NCBI GenBank assembly: GCA_004212735.1
Contig: SHBD01000001.1
Coordinates: forward strand, 62,001 to 126,000
Direction of reading: 5' to 3'
DNA: 64,000 bases
From: SAR116 cluster bacterium
GTDB taxonomy: Bacteria > Pseudomonadota > Alphaproteobacteria > Puniceispirillales > Puniceispirillaceae
Every line of letters begins with the position of its first letter. Positions within the stretch are counted from its first letter, which is position 1. The notes beneath the pieces were generated by a model, which saw nothing but the letters and a program-made list of their open reading frames with translations, did not search any database and was not told the origin of the DNA. Of the stretch, positions 32,855 to 45,465 are shown piece after piece. The translations under genes and the position numbers were made by a program.

Positions 32855-34333
32855 ATGTCGGCTGACCATGAAAATGATATGACTCCTCATGGTGTGGCTG
32901 ATTTTGGTGGCGCGGAGCCACGAATGCAGGGCCCCGCAAATTCTGGCACCGAGACATCCTCATCTGACCTTGAAAAAGCCTGGGGCCGCGTAACTGAACG
33001 GTTGCGCCGCGATATCGGTGATGCAGCCTGGCGAAATTGGATCAAGCCGTTGCGCGTCAGTCGTCTGCAGGATGGCACGCTTACCCTTGAAGCAGGATCA
33101 TCTCTTGCCAGGGACCGTGTCAGTAGCCAATATGCGGACCGGTTGCGGGTCATTTCTGCTGCGGAATATGGCGCAAAACATGGCAGTGTAAAACAGATTG
33201 AGGTGAAACTGGCTGCGTCTGCCATCACCGAAAACAGACGCAAGGACAATGTGCAGCAGGCTACCGAAACCGGTGGCCGTAAAGCGCCGAGTGAAACAGC
33301 GGGCGACGATCTGACCGCCGGTCTGGATCCACGCTACACATTTGCCAATTTTGTTGTTGGCAAGCCAAATGAGTTGGCATTCGCTGTTGCCCGACGTACG
33401 GCGGAGAGCGAGCGGGTCTCGTTTAATCCCCTGTTCCTTTATGGAGGTGTCGGCCTTGGCAAGACGCATCTGATGCATGCCATTGCCTGGCAGATTCGCG
33501 AGCAATCGCCTGGGCGCAAGGTGATGTATTTATCTGCCGAAAAATTCATGTACAGGTTTGTCCGCGCACTGCGGTTTCGCGACACCATGTCATTTAAGGA
33601 ACAATTCAGGTCTGTTGATGTTTTGATGATTGATGATGTGCAGTTCATCAGCGGTAAAGAATCAACGCAGGATGAGTTTTTCCACACCTTCAACGCTCTG
33701 GTCGAAGGTGGGCGTCAGGTTATTGTTTCGGCCGACAAATCGCCAACTGATCTTGAGGGGATGGAAGAGCGGCTGCGGTCGCGGCTTGGCTGGGGCATGG
33801 TGGCGGATATCCATCCGGCCGACTATGAATTGCGTCTCGGGATTCTGCAGGCAAAGGCTGAACAGATGCAAGTGAGGATTCCAGACAAGGTTCTGGAGTT
33901 TCTGGCGCATCGCATCGCCAGCAATGTTCGTGAGCTCGAGGGTGCGTTGAACCGTATTGCCGCACACGCCATGTTGATCGGGCGTGAAATCACTATCGAA
34001 AGCGCGGCTGACCTGCTCAGTGACCTGTTGCGCGCCAGCAGCCGACAGATTAGCGTCGAAGCAATCCAGAATCGGGTGGCTTCGCATTATGGCGTTCGTG
34101 TTGCCGAGATGTTTTCACCGCGACGCGCGCGCAACATTGCGCGCCCACGGCAGGTGGCGATGTTTCTGGCGAAAAACCTGACGTCGCTCTCATATCCTGA
34201 AATCGGCCGCCAATTCGGGGGGCGGGACCATACGACGGTGATGCATGCGGTGCGTACCATCGAAGGCCTTCTCAACAGTGATCAGGTAGTGGCCGAGGAT
34301 GTTCAGCTTCTAAAATCCCTGCTATCTGCTTGA
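32855..34333 (+). CDS. dnaA: Chromosomal replication initiator DnaA
   Basis: A 492-residue initiator that binds DnaA boxes and opens the origin. A Gly/Ser-rich N-terminal stretch of about 38 residues comes before domain I (KAWGRVTERLRRDIGDAAW). The AAA+ domain has Walker A GGVGLGKT at 197-204 and Walker B VDVLMIDDVQF. Domain IV ends with the DNA-binding signature GRDHTTVMHAVRTIE. The ATG at 32855 follows a G-rich stretch (CCGGGGGG). dnaA-dnaN-recF-gyrB is the classical order. Confidence 0.98.
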   Translation: MSADHENDMTPHGVADFGGAEPRMQGPANSGTETSSSDLEKAWGRVTERLRRDIGDAAWRNWIKPLRVSRLQDGTLTLEAGSSLARDRVSSQYADRLRVISAAEYGAKHGSVKQIEVKLAASAITENRRKDNVQQATETGGRKAPSETAGDDLTAGLDPRYTFANFVVGKPNELAFAVARRTAESERVSFNPLFLYGGVGLGKTHLMHAIAWQIREQSPGRKVMYLSAEKFMYRFVRALRFRDTMSFKEQFRSVDVLMIDDVQFISGKESTQDEFFHTFNALVEGGRQVIVSADKSPTDLEGMEERLRSRLGWGMVADIHPADYELRLGILQAKAEQMQVRIPDKVLEFLAHRIASNVRELEGALNRIAAHAMLIGREITIESAADLLSDLLRASSRQISVEAIQNRVASHYGVRVAEMFSPRRARNIARPRQVAMFLAKNLTSLSYPEIGRQFGGRDHTTVMHAVRTIEGLLNSDQVVAEDVQLLKSLLSA

Positions 34334-34402
34334 CAGGCATAAAATGGGTTTGAAAACTGGCCACCCATCCGCTTGATGGGGCTTGGGGAGTCGGTATTTC
34401 AC

Positions 34403-34443
34403 CGCCTGTTTCATTGCCTGCCACATCGCCTGTTTCATTGCCT
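34403..34443. repeat. 24-bp direct repeat between dnaA and dnaN
   Basis: The 17-base unit CGCCTGTTTCATTGCCT occurs at 34403-34419 and again at 34427-34443, a period of 24 bases. It lies in a 292-base gap without a gene. A hairpin CCCATC/GATGGG sits just upstream at 34364-34380. Function unknown. Confidence 0.7.
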
Positions 34444-34453
34444 ATGTAACCCC

Positions 34454-34477
34454 CATCAAAAACTCAATATTTTGATG
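34454..34477. repeat. Inverted repeat between dnaA and dnaN
   Basis: Perfect eight-base arms CATCAAAA (34454-34461) and TTTTGATG (34470-34477) are followed by a T-rich stretch. It could be a weak AT-rich terminator for dnaA or a protein-binding site. The following 60 bases are AT-rich and probably include the dnaN promoter. Confidence 0.5.
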
Positions 34478-34625
34478 TTTGTTTGTTAATTTCATGCTAT
34501 ATTTTGTGGGATTATGTCTGATTGGGTTGCGTCTCAAATTGCCCGATGTGCCCTTGGACCGGTGGGTGCTGTGTGTGAATGTAAAAACCGCCCTGTAGCC
34601 GTCACGAGAAGCAAAGAGAAAGCTG

Positions 34626-35729
34626 ATGAAACTAACCATAGATCGTATGAGTCTTTTGCGCCCACTTGGTCATGTGCAGTCTGTTGTTGAGCGTCGCAAT
34701 ACCATCCCCATCCTTGCCAATGTTGTGCTCGAAGCGCGCAATGGCACACTTGCAATGACCGCGACCGACATGGATATGGATATTGCTACAGAGGTTGGCT
34801 GCTCGGTTGCCACTGATGGGACGACTACGGTATCAGCCCATATGCTGTATGACATTGCCCGCAAGCTGCCTGATGGTGCCGAGGTCGAGCTTTTGGTCGC
34901 TGATGGCCATGTAACTATCAGCGCGGGCCGGTCAAATTTTCGCCTGCCAACCCTGCCAGTCGAGGATTTTCCCGCAATCAGCGCTACCGAGATGCCGGTT
35001 AGTTTCATCGTCACGGCGGCTGACATTCGTGATCTCATTGACGCTACCCGGTTTGCGATCTCTACCGAAGAGACCCGCTATTACTTGAATGGCATCTATC
35101 TGCATAAAGCGGAGTCTGGCGATCTGTGTGCGGTGGCTACCGATGGACATCGGCTGGCGATGACACGCCAGGCGCTGCCATCTGGTGCCGCTGCAATGCC
35201 ATCGATCATTCTGCCACGCAAGGCGGTCACCGAATTGCGCAAGCTGCTTGATGATTTTGAGGGTGATGTCACCATTTCGCTATCGGACACGCGGGCGGAA
35301 TTTGGGTTTGGAACGGTGCGCCTGAAGAGCAAGCTGATTGACGGCACATTCCCTGATTACACACGCGTCATCCCGCAGGGAAATGACCGGATCATGCAGG
35401 TTGATGTGGCGGCGTTCTCGGCGGCAGTTGACCGTGTGTCGACAATTTCCTCGGAAAAGTCGCGTTCGGTGAAGCTGAAGTTGCAGGCAGGCATCCTTAA
35501 CCTGTCGGCAAGCAGCACTGATGCGTCCAGCGCGGTTGAGGAACTGGAAGTTAGTTATGATGGTCCGGAAATGGAAATCGGTTTCAACGCGCGCTACCTG
35601 ATGGACATTGCTGGTCAGGTGATGGGCGATACGATTGAGTTTGCGCTGGCTGATCAGGGATCGCCGAGCCTCGTTCGCTCTCCGGGCGATGAGGCAACCC
35701 TGTTTGTTCTGATGCCAATGCGGGTGTGA
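34626..35729 (+). CDS. dnaN: DNA polymerase III subunit beta (sliding clamp)
   Basis: A 367-residue ring-forming clamp with three similar domains of about 120 residues each. Recognisable segments are the N-terminal VVERRNTIPILANVVLE and the C-terminal LFVLMPMRV. It starts with ATG 34626 after an AGAGAAAG purine stretch. The stop is followed seven bases later by recF. Confidence 0.97.
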   Translation: MKLTIDRMSLLRPLGHVQSVVERRNTIPILANVVLEARNGTLAMTATDMDMDIATEVGCSVATDGTTTVSAHMLYDIARKLPDGAEVELLVADGHVTISAGRSNFRLPTLPVEDFPAISATEMPVSFIVTAADIRDLIDATRFAISTEETRYYLNGIYLHKAESGDLCAVATDGHRLAMTRQALPSGAAAMPSIILPRKAVTELRKLLDDFEGDVTISLSDTRAEFGFGTVRLKSKLIDGTFPDYTRVIPQGNDRIMQVDVAAFSAAVDRVSTISSEKSRSVKLKLQAGILNLSASSTDASSAVEELEVSYDGPEMEIGFNARYLMDIAGQVMGDTIEFALADQGSPSLVRSPGDEATLFVLMPMRV

Positions 35730-35736
35730 GTGTTCT

Positions 35737-39350
<3,614 letters not shown>

Positions 39351-39431
39351 TAGATGCCGCCGAGGGGCCGGCACTGGCAGAGGGAGATGAAGACGCCTAT
39401 CTAATGGATGAAACCAATGTAGGAACAACTC

Positions 39432-40739
39432 GTGTTGTCAGAGATCAATAACCGCTCACAAGGTCGTGCCTACTCTCCCATTGATGCAAGGTTAATCCTT
39501 AACATTCGCTGGTTGGCGATCTTCGGCCAGCTTGCGGCGTTGCTCTACACCTTTTTCATCGTCAAGCTGGAAATCCCTATTGGGCCGGCATTGTTCGTCA
39601 TCGGCCTCTCGGTGGCGATGAATGTCTGGCAGACGCGCCGCACCACCGTTACCCGCCGTAAGGATGATCAGAATTTTGCCGCTTTATCCTATGATGTGGT
39701 GCAGCTGGCAGTGCTGTTGTATTTTACCGGTGGCCTGTTGAACCCCTTCTGTATCCTGTTTCTGGCGCCGGTTTTTGTCTCGGCGGCGATTTTGCGGCGG
39801 CGCGAGGCGGCGATATTGGTCGGACTTGTTGTTGTCTGTGTCAGTCTGCTTGCCGTCTATAACTATCCCCTACCGTGGGGTAATGAACCGATTTTGCAGC
39901 AAAAGCTGTATCTTGCGGGGCTTTGGTTGTCGCTACTTCTCTCAGCGGTTTTCATCGGTGTCTATGCATGGTGGGTGGCGTCGGGAGCGCGCCAGTTGAG
40001 CGAGGAATTGTCCGAGGCGCGCCTCAATTTTGCCGAAGAGCAGCAGGCGGTTGCCCTTGGTGCCCTCGCCACATCGGCGGCACATAAGCTGGGCACGCCG
40101 TTGAACACCATTACGGTGATTACACATGAGCTTGAGCGCGAGATTCATCCAGATGATCCGATCTATGAGGACGTTCAGCTTTTGCGCTCAGAGGCCGAGC
40201 GGTGCCGTATCATTTTGCGTGAACTGGATGAGTATAAACTTGTTGAAAGTCCGGATGCTGATACGGATATCAGCATCGCAGCGTTCCTGCGTGAAATTCT
40301 TGATGAACGGATAGAGAAAAGCGAGATCGCCTTTTTTATCCAAATCAACCCCCAAGACAGTGGTGCTTTACCGCAAATTCGCCGCCGCCCGGAGATCGTA
40401 CAGGCGCTTGATGACGTCTTTCGCAATGCGGAAACTTTTGCCAACTCACGTGTAACTGTCTCTGCAAATCACAGCCAGCAAAATCTGCAAATCGTTGTTG
40501 CGGATGATGGCGAAGGCTTTCCCAATGATGTTTTGGCCCGCGCCGGTCAACCCTGGAATTCGACACGACAGGGTGATGAAGGACATCGTGGATTGGGTAT
40601 TTTTATCGCCCAGACCTTGATTGAGGCGGTTGGCGGCTCAATATTATTCGGAAATAGCGTTGCCGGCGGCGGTGAAGTAAAAATTATTTTACCTATGTCC
40701 GCTTTAATCGGGCGCGCTGGGAACCAGTTAACGCCGTAA
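39432..40739 (+). CDS. regB: RegB/PrrB/ActS-type redox sensor histidine kinase
   Basis: A 435-residue membrane kinase. Six or so hydrophobic helices occupy residues 25-180. The quinone-binding redox box GGLLNPF is at 100-106. The phospho-accepting His is H218 in SAAHKLGTPLNTI. The redox-active cysteine of RegB corresponds to C258 in AERCRIIL. The C-terminal ATPase has DDGEGFPNDV and GLGIF. In Rhodobacter and relatives this kinase controls respiration, carbon and nitrogen fixation genes in response to oxygen. The partner regulator follows in the same direction 30 bases on. Confidence 0.93.
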   Translation: MLSEINNRSQGRAYSPIDARLILNIRWLAIFGQLAALLYTFFIVKLEIPIGPALFVIGLSVAMNVWQTRRTTVTRRKDDQNFAALSYDVVQLAVLLYFTGGLLNPFCILFLAPVFVSAAILRRREAAILVGLVVVCVSLLAVYNYPLPWGNEPILQQKLYLAGLWLSLLLSAVFIGVYAWWVASGARQLSEELSEARLNFAEEQQAVALGALATSAAHKLGTPLNTITVITHELEREIHPDDPIYEDVQLLRSEAERCRIILRELDEYKLVESPDADTDISIAAFLREILDERIEKSEIAFFIQINPQDSGALPQIRRRPEIVQALDDVFRNAETFANSRVTVSANHSQQNLQIVVADDGEGFPNDVLARAGQPWNSTRQGDEGHRGLGIFIAQTLIEAVGGSILFGNSVAGGGEVKIILPMSALIGRAGNQLTP

Positions 40740-40769
40740 TGTTGTGATCGGGTACAGGGTAAACACACC

Positions 40770-41300
40770 ATGTCAGATAAAACCTTGATGATTCTTGATG
40801 ATGATGGCCCCCTGCGCAATCGGCTTCGCCGTGCCATGGAAAGTCGTGGCTTTGATGTGCTAGATGCGGGAACCGTCTCTGAAGGCGCCGAAATTGTCCG
40901 GAAGGAGGCGCCGGCCTACGCGATCCTTGACATGAAGCTCGAGGATGGTAGCGGCCTGAACCTTGTTCAGGATCTGAACAAAAAACGCCCGGATTGCAAG
41001 ATTGTGATGTTGACAGGTTTTGGCAATATCGCGACAGCGGTTGCGGCTGTAAAGGCAGGGGCATTGGATTACCTGCCCAAACCGGCGGATCCTGATGCGA
41101 TTGCCGCTGCGCTCCTGCAATCGGGTGACGGTATGCCGCCGCCACCTCAAGACCCGATGAGTGCAGACCGCGTCAGATGGGAGCATATCCAACGCGTTTA
41201 TGAGCAGTGTGGCCGAAATGTCTCGGAAACGGCTCGCCGGTTGCGTATGCATCGGCGTACCCTCCAGCGGATCCTCAGCAAACACGCTCCGCGCAGCTGA
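40770..41300 (+). CDS. regA: RegA/PrrA/ActR-type response regulator
   Basis: A 176-residue regulator, the normal short length for RegA. The receiver domain has acidic residues D10-D12, phospho-acceptor D54 and K104 (YLPKP). A four-proline linker (MPPPP, about 122-126) leads to a Fis-type helix-turn-helix NVSETARRLRMHRRTLQRIL. It is directly downstream of the RegB-like kinase, its evident partner. Confidence 0.94.
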   Translation: MSDKTLMILDDDGPLRNRLRRAMESRGFDVLDAGTVSEGAEIVRKEAPAYAILDMKLEDGSGLNLVQDLNKKRPDCKIVMLTGFGNIATAVAAVKAGALDYLPKPADPDAIAAALLQSGDGMPPPPQDPMSADRVRWEHIQRVYEQCGRNVSETARRLRMHRRTLQRILSKHAPRS

Positions 41301-41372
41301 TTCGTTTTACGGAGCAGGTGTTTTGCAATACCCTGCCCGCATTGTCTTTATCTTCGTTAGACTGGAATTGTA

Positions 41373-42263
41373 GTGGATGTTTCCGCCCTGTTTGCGCTTG
41401 GCGCTGCACTGTGCTGGACAATGGCCGCGCTGTTTGGCCACCGGCCAGCCCGTGAACTTGGCTCGCTGCATTTCAACAGGCTCCGAATGCTGGCGGCAAT
41501 TGTCATTCTGTGTGTTTTGATGATCCTCAGCGGACGTTCTTTCAGCCTTGAAGCATCACATTTCTGGCCGCTTGTTTTATCCAGTCTGTTTGGCATCGTG
41601 ATGGGTGATTTTTTCCTTTTTGCTGCAATGCGTCGGCTCGGTCCCCGGCGAACGAACATTCTGTTTGCAACAAATGCGCCGATCGCAGCATGTTTGGGGT
41701 GGTTTATCCTCGGAGAGGGGATCAGTTTTGAAGTCCTGCTTTCTGTGCTTTTGGGCTTTCTCGGTGTGGTTCTTGCGATCATCTATGGCAAACGCCGTGA
41801 TCTTGCGCATATCTGGGAAGCAGTCACGCCGCCACTGTGGGTCGGTGTGATGCTTGGCATAATGGCGGCAGTGGGGCAGTCGCTTGGTGTTCTGCTGGTC
41901 CGTCCGGCGATGGCGGATGGGGTCGATCCGGTTTTGGCCGGGCTGGTGCGTGTGCTTGTTGCCGCGCTCGTTTTCTGGGCGAGCTACGGCGTTGACCGGC
42001 AGCAATGGCAGCGCCCGCTTTGGCCTGGCAAGAAAACCCTTCTCTTTGTTGCGATTAATGGTTTGTTTGGCCTTGGTGTCGGCGCTGCTTTCTTCCTTGA
42101 GGCGCTGGAATTTGGCTCGATTGCCAAGGTGACAATTCTGTCGGCAACGACGCCAGTTCTGATCTTGCCATTTGTCTGGATGCGTACGGGGGTTGTTCCG
42201 GCGGCAGGCGCGTGGGTTGGCGCCCTGCTCGTTGTTGCCTGCTCGGCGGTGCTGGTCTTCTAG
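41373..42263 (+). CDS. EamA-family (DMT) transporter
   Basis: A 296-residue protein with ten predicted helices in two EamA repeats (about 1-135 and 150-295). Members export or import small metabolites and substrate cannot be inferred. GTG at 41373 gives MDVSALFALGAALCWTMAALF. It is the first of three EamA genes within 5 kb; the next one is broken. Confidence 0.85.
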   Translation: MDVSALFALGAALCWTMAALFGHRPARELGSLHFNRLRMLAAIVILCVLMILSGRSFSLEASHFWPLVLSSLFGIVMGDFFLFAAMRRLGPRRTNILFATNAPIAACLGWFILGEGISFEVLLSVLLGFLGVVLAIIYGKRRDLAHIWEAVTPPLWVGVMLGIMAAVGQSLGVLLVRPAMADGVDPVLAGLVRVLVAALVFWASYGVDRQQWQRPLWPGKKTLLFVAINGLFGLGVGAAFFLEALEFGSIAKVTILSATTPVLILPFVWMRTGVVPAAGAWVGALLVVACSAVLVF

Positions 42264-42282
42264 CACGCGACAAATGCAGGGG

Positions 42283-43006
42283 ATGGTGCCACGGATTAAT
42301 TTGACCAAACCTGACGCGATGCGGCTACCACCCTCCCTTCACAATCTGCTGACCCTGCTATTTCTCTCGTTACTCTGGTCCTCATCGCTACCTACGATCA
42401 AGATAGCTGTTGCGGAGACGGGATTGGTCACATTGGCTGCATCACGCGCGGTCATCGGGTTTTTCACCATCGCCTGTTTGTTGCCTTTTCTTGGCCGGTT
42501 TGTGTGGCGGGAGCATCTTCGCCATCTACCTTATACTTTTGTGATGTGTCTGGTTGGCATGTGCCTGCCCTTCTATTTGATTTCCCGCGCAGAACTGGTT
42601 CTTGAGGCCTCCATGACTGGTTTGCTGCTGTCGGTTGGTCCACTTTTTACGGTCTTGCTGGCGCATTCTCTACTTCGACAAGAGAACTTGAGTTGGGGCC
42701 GTTTTGGCGGTGTTTTTGTCAGTTTTATGGTATTTTAATACTGCTTGGACCAGATGCCTCATGCACGCCGCATGCGACGATTGCGGCACAGGCAATGGTA
42801 ATTCTTGCGAACATGGGATATGTTTCGTCCAATCTCATGCCATGGTACCTGCCGAAGGTGCCAGCGAAGATCATTGCGGCATTTTTCATTCTACTTGGTC
42901 TTGGCCTCACGCAGAAAGCCTAGGCACACTCACTGGTGCAGCGGTGATAATCCCTGCAGTCATAATTGCAGCCACAGGAACGTTTTGGCTGCAACATAAA
43001 TGTTAA
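42283..43006 (+). pseudogene. Broken EamA-family transporter
   Basis: The first frame (from ATG 42283) encodes an intact first EamA repeat, ending prematurely in GGVFVSFMVF at 42738. Homology carries on in the next frame (YGILILLGPDAS to GLGLTQKA, stop 42923) and then in a third (LGTLTGAAVIIPAVIIAATG, stop 43006). Loss of one base near 42727 explains the first shift. Near 42920 much of the second repeat is missing. At about 240 residues in three pieces against the usual 290, the gene is very likely dead. Confidence 0.8.
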
Positions 43007-43046
43007 TCTCTGTAGAATTTGGTGTGAAATGCCGCGTGAGGAAGAC

Positions 43047-43442
43047 ATGGCAAAGCATCTCATCACAACGGTTACGGTGCCATTTCTGGCGCTAATCCTG
43101 TCTGCCTGCGCTGTGCCACGCAATGCTGACTCTCTGCCTGCCACCGATAACGGCCAGGACACGACGGCATCGTTGCCTGAGGTTGTTGGTTCGGATGTGG
43201 ACACCGCATCACAGACGGATGATATGGTAGATGATGAATCCAGCCCAACCGTGGCATTGCCGCCACTTAGTTTCACCTGGAATACTGATTACGCCAACTT
43301 CTTGACAGCGCCGCAGCAGGTCAGAGCAGCTGCCAAGGAAGCCTGTGAGGCGCGCGGTTACGAGACTGCCATCATGGCCAGCATCTCACTGGATGCTGAC
43401 AGTGCCTCGGCTGATTTCACCTGCCATGGTGCTGTTGACTAA
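43047..43442 (+). CDS. Small putative lipoprotein
   Basis: 131 residues from ATG 43047, with a GAGGAAG site just upstream. The N-terminus MAKHLITTVTVPFLALILSAC is a signal peptide with a lipobox, acylated at C21. An acidic, Thr/Asp-rich linker (about 25-75) leads to a C-terminal region with two cysteines (KEACEARGYETA and ADFTCHGAVD). I do not recognise the family. It is probably a membrane-anchored periplasmic protein. Confidence 0.7.
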   Translation: MAKHLITTVTVPFLALILSACAVPRNADSLPATDNGQDTTASLPEVVGSDVDTASQTDDMVDDESSPTVALPPLSFTWNTDYANFLTAPQQVRAAAKEACEARGYETAIMASISLDADSASADFTCHGAVD

Positions 43443-43538
43443 GGTTAGTATTTGTTGGCTGGCTGGCCAAAGCTGTGGCAATTTACCCATTCGCTTTCTA
43501 TGGTTGTAGCGCAGAGTGAATTTTATGGGGTTCGGGTC

Positions 43539-44543
43539 ATGGATAAAAGGCGGTTGGGTGCGCAGGGGCCGGAAATTTCGGCTATCGGCATTGGTGCGAT
43601 GTCATTCAGTAATTTCTATGGGGCAACCGATGAAACGCAGTCTCATGCAATTCTAAGCGCGGCGCTTGATGAGGGCGTTACCCACATCGATACCGCCAAT
43701 GTCTATGGAATGGGAACCTCCGAGACCGTTATCGGCACGTTTCTCGCAAAACAGGGAAAACGACGCAATGAGTTGTTTTCCATTGCCTCAAAGGCAGGCA
43801 TTGCGCGCAGGAAGGAACTGGGTGAACGCTATTTCGACAACAGCCCTTCCTATCTTGCGGCAGAACTTGACAAGACACTTGCCCGCCTTGGTGTCGATAC
43901 CATCGATCTCTATTACATTCACCGCCGTGATGCCACCACCCCCATCGAGGAGGTGAGCGAGACACTTGCCGGTTTCATCAGGGCTGGAAAGATAAAGTCC
44001 TTTGGGTTTTCAGAAATCGCCCCAACCTCTCTTTCACGGGCAAGTGTGATCCACCCTGTCGCCGCTGTCCAGTCTGAATACTCGCTCTCGGTTAGGAGCC
44101 CGGAAATGGGGCTTGTTCAGGAAACACGTAAATTAGGGGCGGCGCTTGTCGCCTTTTCGCCTGTTGGCAGGTCGTTGCTGACCGACAGGCCACACAGTGA
44201 AGAGCGTATTGCGGACATGGCGTGGATGCGCACCAACCCACGCTTTATCGAACCCAATCTGAGTGCCAATGTTGACTCTACGGCTGGTTTCAGGGCGCTG
44301 GCGGCGAATATGGGAACCTCGGCTGCGGCCCTAGCCATCGCGTGGCTGTTGCATCGTGATGATCACATCATCCCTATTCCAGGCACAAGATCTGTTGCCC
44401 ACTTTCAAGAACTTTGCACGGGGGCGAGATTACGCTTATCCTCTGAAGATATGACGCGCATTGAGACGGTTCTGCCAATCGGCTGGGCGCATGGCGACAG
44501 GTACTCCGATGATCAATGGGTTGGCCCTGAGCGCTATTGCTAG
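43539..44543 (+). CDS. Aldo/keto reductase
   Basis: A 334-residue TIM-barrel NADPH-dependent oxidoreductase. The catalytic Asp and Tyr lie in HIDTANVYGMG, the Lys in IASKAG and the His in YYIHRRD. It starts at ATG 43539 (MDKRRLGAQGPEISAIGIGAM), the typical AKR start. The substrate is not predictable. An alpha/beta hydrolase gene follows in the same direction. Confidence 0.9.
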   Translation: MDKRRLGAQGPEISAIGIGAMSFSNFYGATDETQSHAILSAALDEGVTHIDTANVYGMGTSETVIGTFLAKQGKRRNELFSIASKAGIARRKELGERYFDNSPSYLAAELDKTLARLGVDTIDLYYIHRRDATTPIEEVSETLAGFIRAGKIKSFGFSEIAPTSLSRASVIHPVAAVQSEYSLSVRSPEMGLVQETRKLGAALVAFSPVGRSLLTDRPHSEERIADMAWMRTNPRFIEPNLSANVDSTAGFRALAANMGTSAAALAIAWLLHRDDHIIPIPGTRSVAHFQELCTGARLRLSSEDMTRIETVLPIGWAHGDRYSDDQWVGPERYC

Positions 44544-44585
44544 CCATTTCTAACACTTCGCCGGTGATACGGAAGAGGGCACCTA

Positions 44586-45416
44586 ATGGATTTTGACGAT
44601 GCCTATGCCAATATGGCACATATTCCCAATGCCAAATCCTTTATCACAAAATGGCCCGAAAGAGCGGCGGCTTTCCGCGCGAACTGGCCACAGAAGCAAC
44701 TTGATATCGCTTACGGTGATGACCCGCGCCAGCGTTTTGATCTATTCCTGCCAGATGGAGTGACAAAAGGCCTTGCCGTTTTCATTCACGGGGGATATTG
44801 GCGCGCCTTTGCCAAGGATGACTGGTCACATTTGGCCGCAGGAATACTTGCCCATGGCTTTGCAGTGGCCTTGCCCAGCTATCGGCTGGCACCACAGGTG
44901 CTATTGGATGAAATCTGCCGGGACGCGGCGGCGGCTGTCACACTAGCGGCCGCTCATGTTGATGGACCGATTCACCTCGCCGGTCATTCGGCAGGAGGCC
45001 ATCTGGCCACGCGCCTAATCAGCGGTGAGCCTTTGTTGGCGGCACCACTAATCAAGCGAATTGTTGCAGTCACGTCAATCAGCGGCGTGCATGATCTGCG
45101 GCCACTTCTCCACACTGAACTGAATGATCTTCTCGCCATCACGGATGATATTGCCGCAAAAGAAAGTCCAGCGCTGTTGACGCCCACGGCATCGGTTATG
45201 GCTGGTGAGATTGGAGTCAATGTCTGGGTTGGTGCAGAAGAACGCCCCGAATTTCGTCGGCAGACAGATTTGCTGGCTCTGTCCTGGGGTGGGCTTGGCA
45301 TACAGGTGAAGGTAATGCATGAAGAAGGTCGCCATCACTTTGATGTGATTGACGGATTAATCGCTTCCAATGATGACCTTGTTAGTGCTGTTCTGGGACA
45401 GGGTACCAATACTTGA
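44586..45416 (+). CDS. Alpha/beta hydrolase, kynurenine-formamidase-like
   Basis: A 276-residue hydrolase. The oxyanion motif HGGYW is at 68-72 and the nucleophile elbow GHSAG at 133-137 with Ser135. The catalytic His is probably in GRHHFDVIDGL near the end. HGGYW is typical of the eukaryotic-type kynurenine formamidase and related esterases, which open N-formylkynurenine. No other kynurenine-pathway gene is nearby, so the substrate remains open. Confidence 0.82.
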   Translation: MDFDDAYANMAHIPNAKSFITKWPERAAAFRANWPQKQLDIAYGDDPRQRFDLFLPDGVTKGLAVFIHGGYWRAFAKDDWSHLAAGILAHGFAVALPSYRLAPQVLLDEICRDAAAAVTLAAAHVDGPIHLAGHSAGGHLATRLISGEPLLAAPLIKRIVAVTSISGVHDLRPLLHTELNDLLAITDDIAAKESPALLTPTASVMAGEIGVNVWVGAEERPEFRRQTDLLALSWGGLGIQVKVMHEEGRHHFDVIDGLIASNDDLVSAVLGQGTNT

Positions 45417-45465
45417 TTTTCGAGGAAGTGCTGGGCCTGCTGGAAACTGCAGGGATTGCCGCGGA

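Noticed and set aside
41577-42308. 243-codon minus-strand frame opposite the EamA gene
   Set aside because: Its highly basic translation is the antisense of a membrane protein.
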